Positions 61,502 to 64,000 of a DNA stretch of 64,000 nt are shown piece after piece. A program made the translations under genes and the position numbers. Numbering within the stretch: the stretch's first letter is position 1; each line of letters begins with the position of its first letter. The stretch lies in assembly GCA_035489435.1 (NCBI GenBank), contig DATHKG010000088.1; one strand, 5' to 3'. Source of the stretch: DATHKG01 sp035489435. GTDB lineage: Bacteria > Bacteroidota > Bacteroidia > Chitinophagales > Chitinophagaceae. The notes beneath the pieces are model-generated. The model did not search any database. It worked only from the letters and a program-made list of their open reading frames with translations, and was not told the DNA's origin.

Positions 61502-62989
61502 ATGGCATTAGGACAAAGCTTACAGCAGAAATTATTACAGAAGCTCTCCCCTCAACAGATTCAGTTAATGAAGCTGTTGCAGGTACCTACTGCAAATCTG
61601 GAAGAAAGGATTAAGGAAGAACTGGAGGAAAATCCGGCACTTGAGGTTACAGATAGTGATCATGACGATCAATTCGACGATCCAAAAGATGAGTTTGATA
61701 GTTCGGATGATGAGGATTTTGAGCGTGACGGCAGTGAAGAAGAGTATGGTAACCTTGATTTAAGTGAATATGTCGGAGATGAGGATGGTGAGATTGCCGA
61801 TTACAAGATGAAGGATGATAATTATCCTGAACTTGACGAAAACAAGGTTGTTCCTTATAAAGTAGAAACAAGCTTTATTGAGCATATGCTCGAACAGCTT
61901 GGCATGCTTAAGCTCGGAGAGAAGGAAACAAAAATTGCAGAGCAGATTGTGGGCAGTATTGATGATGACGGTTACCTGCGTCGTGATACCGCCGCTATAG
62001 TTGATGATCTTGCTTTCAGACAAAACATTGAAAGCAATGAAGCCGAAGTAGAAGCGATCATCCAGCTAATCCAGCAGTTTGATCCACCAGGAGTTGCTGC
62101 AAGAAACCTACAGGAATGCCTGTTGCTTCAACTCAACCGTCAGAAAAGGCAAAACAAGGAAGTCGAAAAAGCTATCGAAGTTCTCACACTCTATTTCGAT
62201 GAGTTTACCAAGAAACACTATGATAAGATTCAGCGCGGCCTTGGCCTTACTGATGATGATTTGAAAGACGTTATCACTCAGATCATAAGATTAACGCCGA
62301 AACCAGGCGGCAATCACGACAGCATTAATAAAGCTGAATCTTATGTCGTTCCCGATTTTTTTATCTACAACAACAGCGGAAAGCTTGAGTTGACGCTCAA
62401 TTCCAAAAATGCACCTGATCTCCGGATAAGTGAGGGTTATCGGGATATGTTAAGGGAATATGACCGGGGAAGTAAAAAAGATAAGAGGCAGAAAGAAGCC
62501 GTAATCTTCATCAAGCAAAAAATTGATGCAGCAAAATGGTTTATTGATGCAATCAAACAAAGACAACATACGCTGAGCAGTGTGATGGAAACCATAATGG
62601 ATTACCAGCACGATTTTTTTCTGACCGGGGATGAAACTTCATTGAGACCAATGATCCTGAAAGATATTGCAGAACGAACCATGCTCGATATCTCTACCGT
62701 GAGTCGTGTGGCCAACAGCAAATTTGTTCAAACGGAATTTGGTACTTACCGCCTTAAATTTTTCTTCAGCGAATCACTGAGTACTGACAGCGGCGAAGAA
62801 GTATCAACAAGGGAAGTAAAAAAGATACTGAGCGATATGATTGAGGGCGAAAGCAAAAAGAAGCCTTTAAGTGATGAAAAACTTACTGAGTTGCTGCAGG
62901 AAAAAGGATATAATATTGCACGCAGAACGGTCGCGAAATACCGCGAGCAATTAAACATACCGGTGGCCCGTCTGAGAAAAGAACTATAG
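61502..62989 (+). CDS. rpoN: RNA polymerase sigma-54 factor
   Basis: A 495-residue RpoN. Region I is Gln/Leu-rich (LQQKLLQKLSPQQIQLMKLL), region II is acidic (about residues 45-105, rich in Asp/Glu), the core-binding domain follows, then the HTH region and the C-terminal RpoN box (ARRTVAKYREQLNIP, near residue 472). It needs enhancer-binding activators, none of which are encoded here. A small membrane-protein gene follows. Confidence 0.96.
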   Translation: MALGQSLQQKLLQKLSPQQIQLMKLLQVPTANLEERIKEELEENPALEVTDSDHDDQFDDPKDEFDSSDDEDFERDGSEEEYGNLDLSEYVGDEDGEIADYKMKDDNYPELDENKVVPYKVETSFIEHMLEQLGMLKLGEKETKIAEQIVGSIDDDGYLRRDTAAIVDDLAFRQNIESNEAEVEAIIQLIQQFDPPGVAARNLQECLLLQLNRQKRQNKEVEKAIEVLTLYFDEFTKKHYDKIQRGLGLTDDDLKDVITQIIRLTPKPGGNHDSINKAESYVVPDFFIYNNSGKLELTLNSKNAPDLRISEGYRDMLREYDRGSKKDKRQKEAVIFIKQKIDAAKWFIDAIKQRQHTLSSVMETIMDYQHDFFLTGDETSLRPMILKDIAERTMLDISTVSRVANSKFVQTEFGTYRLKFFFSESLSTDSGEEVSTREVKKILSDMIEGESKKKPLSDEKLTELLQEKGYNIARRTVAKYREQLNIPVARLRKEL

Positions 62990-63072
62990 CAGCTTGGTTG
63001 AGAGTAATAGAGATTTGAAAAAAGAATGATAACAGTTCAACGAAACTATAATAGTGGCCGTGCCGAAAATAA

Positions 63073-63771
63073 ATGATAATGGAAAATTCTCCAGCTACTA
63101 ATGGAACTCTTGCCGCCGAATTGCCCCGCCGTGGGCCTATTGGGGGTCCGCAGCCACTGCCCCTGCGTTTTTTTGGACACCTCATTTCTTATATTTTTCA
63201 TCCATTGTTTATTCCGGTTTATGTAACCGCGTTTTTACTTTATATCGAACCCTATGCTTTTGCGGGTCTTGACCCGAGACAAAAGACCTTCAAGCTCGTT
63301 TCTGTTTTTTTTAATACCACCTTCCTACCTGGTTTTGCGGTGTTCCTGATGTACCGACTGAAACTTATCAAATCGATGTACCTGCAAACTCAGAGAGAAA
63401 GAATCATCCCTTATGCAGTTGCCATGGTTTTTTATTTCTGGGTCTGGTATGTTTCAAAAAATCAAACGGAAAACCCCGAGATATTCAAAGTGTTTTTGTT
63501 AGGAACCTTTCTTGCTGTTTGCGCAACCTGGATGCTTAACATCAACTCGAAGATAAGTATGCATAGTACGGCTATGGGAGGACTTATGTGTTTTGCATTA
63601 CTATTAAGTTTCAATACCCAGGACCCAAGCGGCCTATATCTCGCCGTAGCAATTTTCATCGCCGGCCTGGTTTGTACTGCCAGATTTCTTGTTTCCGATC
63701 ATTCGCGCCCGGAAATATACTTGGGGCTCGCTAGTGGGATAATAACTCAACTAATAGCATATTGGCTTTGA
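63073..63771 (+). CDS. Multi-pass membrane protein of unknown function
   Basis: A 232-residue protein with six or more hydrophobic segments after a charged, Pro-rich N-terminus. The segment MHSTAMGGLMCF and C-terminal SDHSRPEIYLG give a distant hint of a PAP2-like topology, but the phosphatase motifs are not present. It follows rpoN by 83 bases. Start at 63073 or Met three at 63079. Function not recognised. Confidence 0.6.
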   Translation: MIMENSPATNGTLAAELPRRGPIGGPQPLPLRFFGHLISYIFHPLFIPVYVTAFLLYIEPYAFAGLDPRQKTFKLVSVFFNTTFLPGFAVFLMYRLKLIKSMYLQTQRERIIPYAVAMVFYFWVWYVSKNQTENPEIFKVFLLGTFLAVCATWMLNINSKISMHSTAMGGLMCFALLLSFNTQDPSGLYLAVAIFIAGLVCTARFLVSDHSRPEIYLGLASGIITQLIAYWL

Positions 63772-63775
63772 ATTC

Positions 63776-63814
63776 AGTTGTGAGTTGTGAGTTGTGAGTG
63801 GTGAGTGGTAAGTG
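63776..63814. repeat. 7-bp tandem repeat (TGAGTTG/TGAGTGG)
   Basis: About five units of seven bases after the membrane protein gene. A related inverted piece (ACTCATAACTTAACTCACCACT) occurs at about 63850-63871, so the whole may form a weak stem. Confidence 0.75.
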
Positions 63815-63898
63815 AAGTGCTTGAATTATTAGATGAGTACAAAAAAGAACTCATAACTTAACTCACCACTTTTATATAACTTCTTTCACCGAGCTCAA

Positions 63899-64000
63899 TC
63901 ATGCTGCTTGGTTTGTTAATTTAGCGAGTTTTTTTTCTAAGGTAGCTATTTGTTGTTTCCGTTGTTTTTCTTTGTATTCATCCATGTTGACGGGCATAAA
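63899..64000 (-). CDS. C-terminal end of an unknown gene (partial)
   Basis: Only the last 33 codons are in the window: MPVNMDEYKEKQRKQQIATL, then EKKLAKLTNQAA and TGA. The tail is Lys/Gln-rich and helical, coiled-coil-like. Product cannot be told. Confidence 0.55.
   Translation of the reverse strand, partial: FMPVNMDEYKEKQRKQQIATLEKKLAKLTNQAA

Overview
The window comes from a member of the Bacteroidota, most likely a Chitinophagaceae-like soil or freshwater bacterium. The reasons are Bacteroidota-type -7 promoter boxes (TAnnTTTG) in front of many genes, weak or absent Shine-Dalgarno sequences, a type IX secretion (T9SS) sorting domain, many lipoproteins and twin-arginine (TAT) signal proteins, and a hybrid 7TM histidine kinase. 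Base composition is moderately AT-rich. No rRNA, tRNA, CRISPR array, transposase or integrase was found.

Layout. 1-5.5 kb: end of an RND efflux pump with its adaptor, recX, dnaN, a DUF2007 protein and a sterol-desaturase-like enzyme. 5.7-7.0 kb: an AT-rich insert with a toxin-antitoxin-like pair (a 53-residue protein and a putative ADP-ribosyltransferase-fold protein) and a gene-free stretch carrying two adjacent perfect palindromes. 7.0-10.6 kb: the minus-strand operon ATP-grasp / alpha-E / transglutaminase. 10.8-20.6 kb: kdsB, a ROK kinase, an AsmA-like protein, mgsA, a T9SS cargo protein, recA, an M1 peptidase and an OmpA lipoprotein. 20.6-30.9 kb: small secreted proteins, a hybrid kinase, a META protein, a GDPD-like enzyme, a UvrD/PcrA helicase, unknown exported proteins and a sigma factor with a membrane partner. 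31-38.4 kb: an accessory stretch of small genes (four VOC proteins, an AlkD-like repair protein, OsmC, a receiver protein, a phosphatase-like protein) around a tightly packed five-gene membrane/methyltransferase operon. 38.4-38.8 kb: a probable structured non-coding RNA. 38.9-43.2 kb: a B12-type radical SAM protein, an ArsC-like protein, and a second sigma factor/membrane pair.

43.4-55.0 kb is the main metabolic locus. It holds two sugar isomerase/epimerases, two Gfo/Idh/MocA oxidoreductases, two DUF1080 proteins, a cytochrome c, an MFS transporter, a third TIM-barrel protein, and a GMC dehydrogenase with its TAT-exported small subunit. This is the gene content expected for 3-keto-glycoside catabolism: oxidation at C3, cleavage of the keto-glycoside, uptake and reduction. 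Several enzyme types occur in both an exported and a cytoplasmic version. 55-64 kb: an NTF2-like protein, a GH25 lysozyme, a radical SAM/SPASM protein, a MarR regulator, a GHL10 glycosyl hydrolase, an AhpD-like protein, rpoN, a membrane protein and the end of one more gene.

The best candidates for something undescribed are the ART-like toxin-antitoxin pair with nearby palindromes (5.7-6.8 kb), the structured RNA at 38.5-38.8 kb, and the five-gene operon at 32.9-35.7 kb. All function calls rest on reading the sequence; no database search was run.
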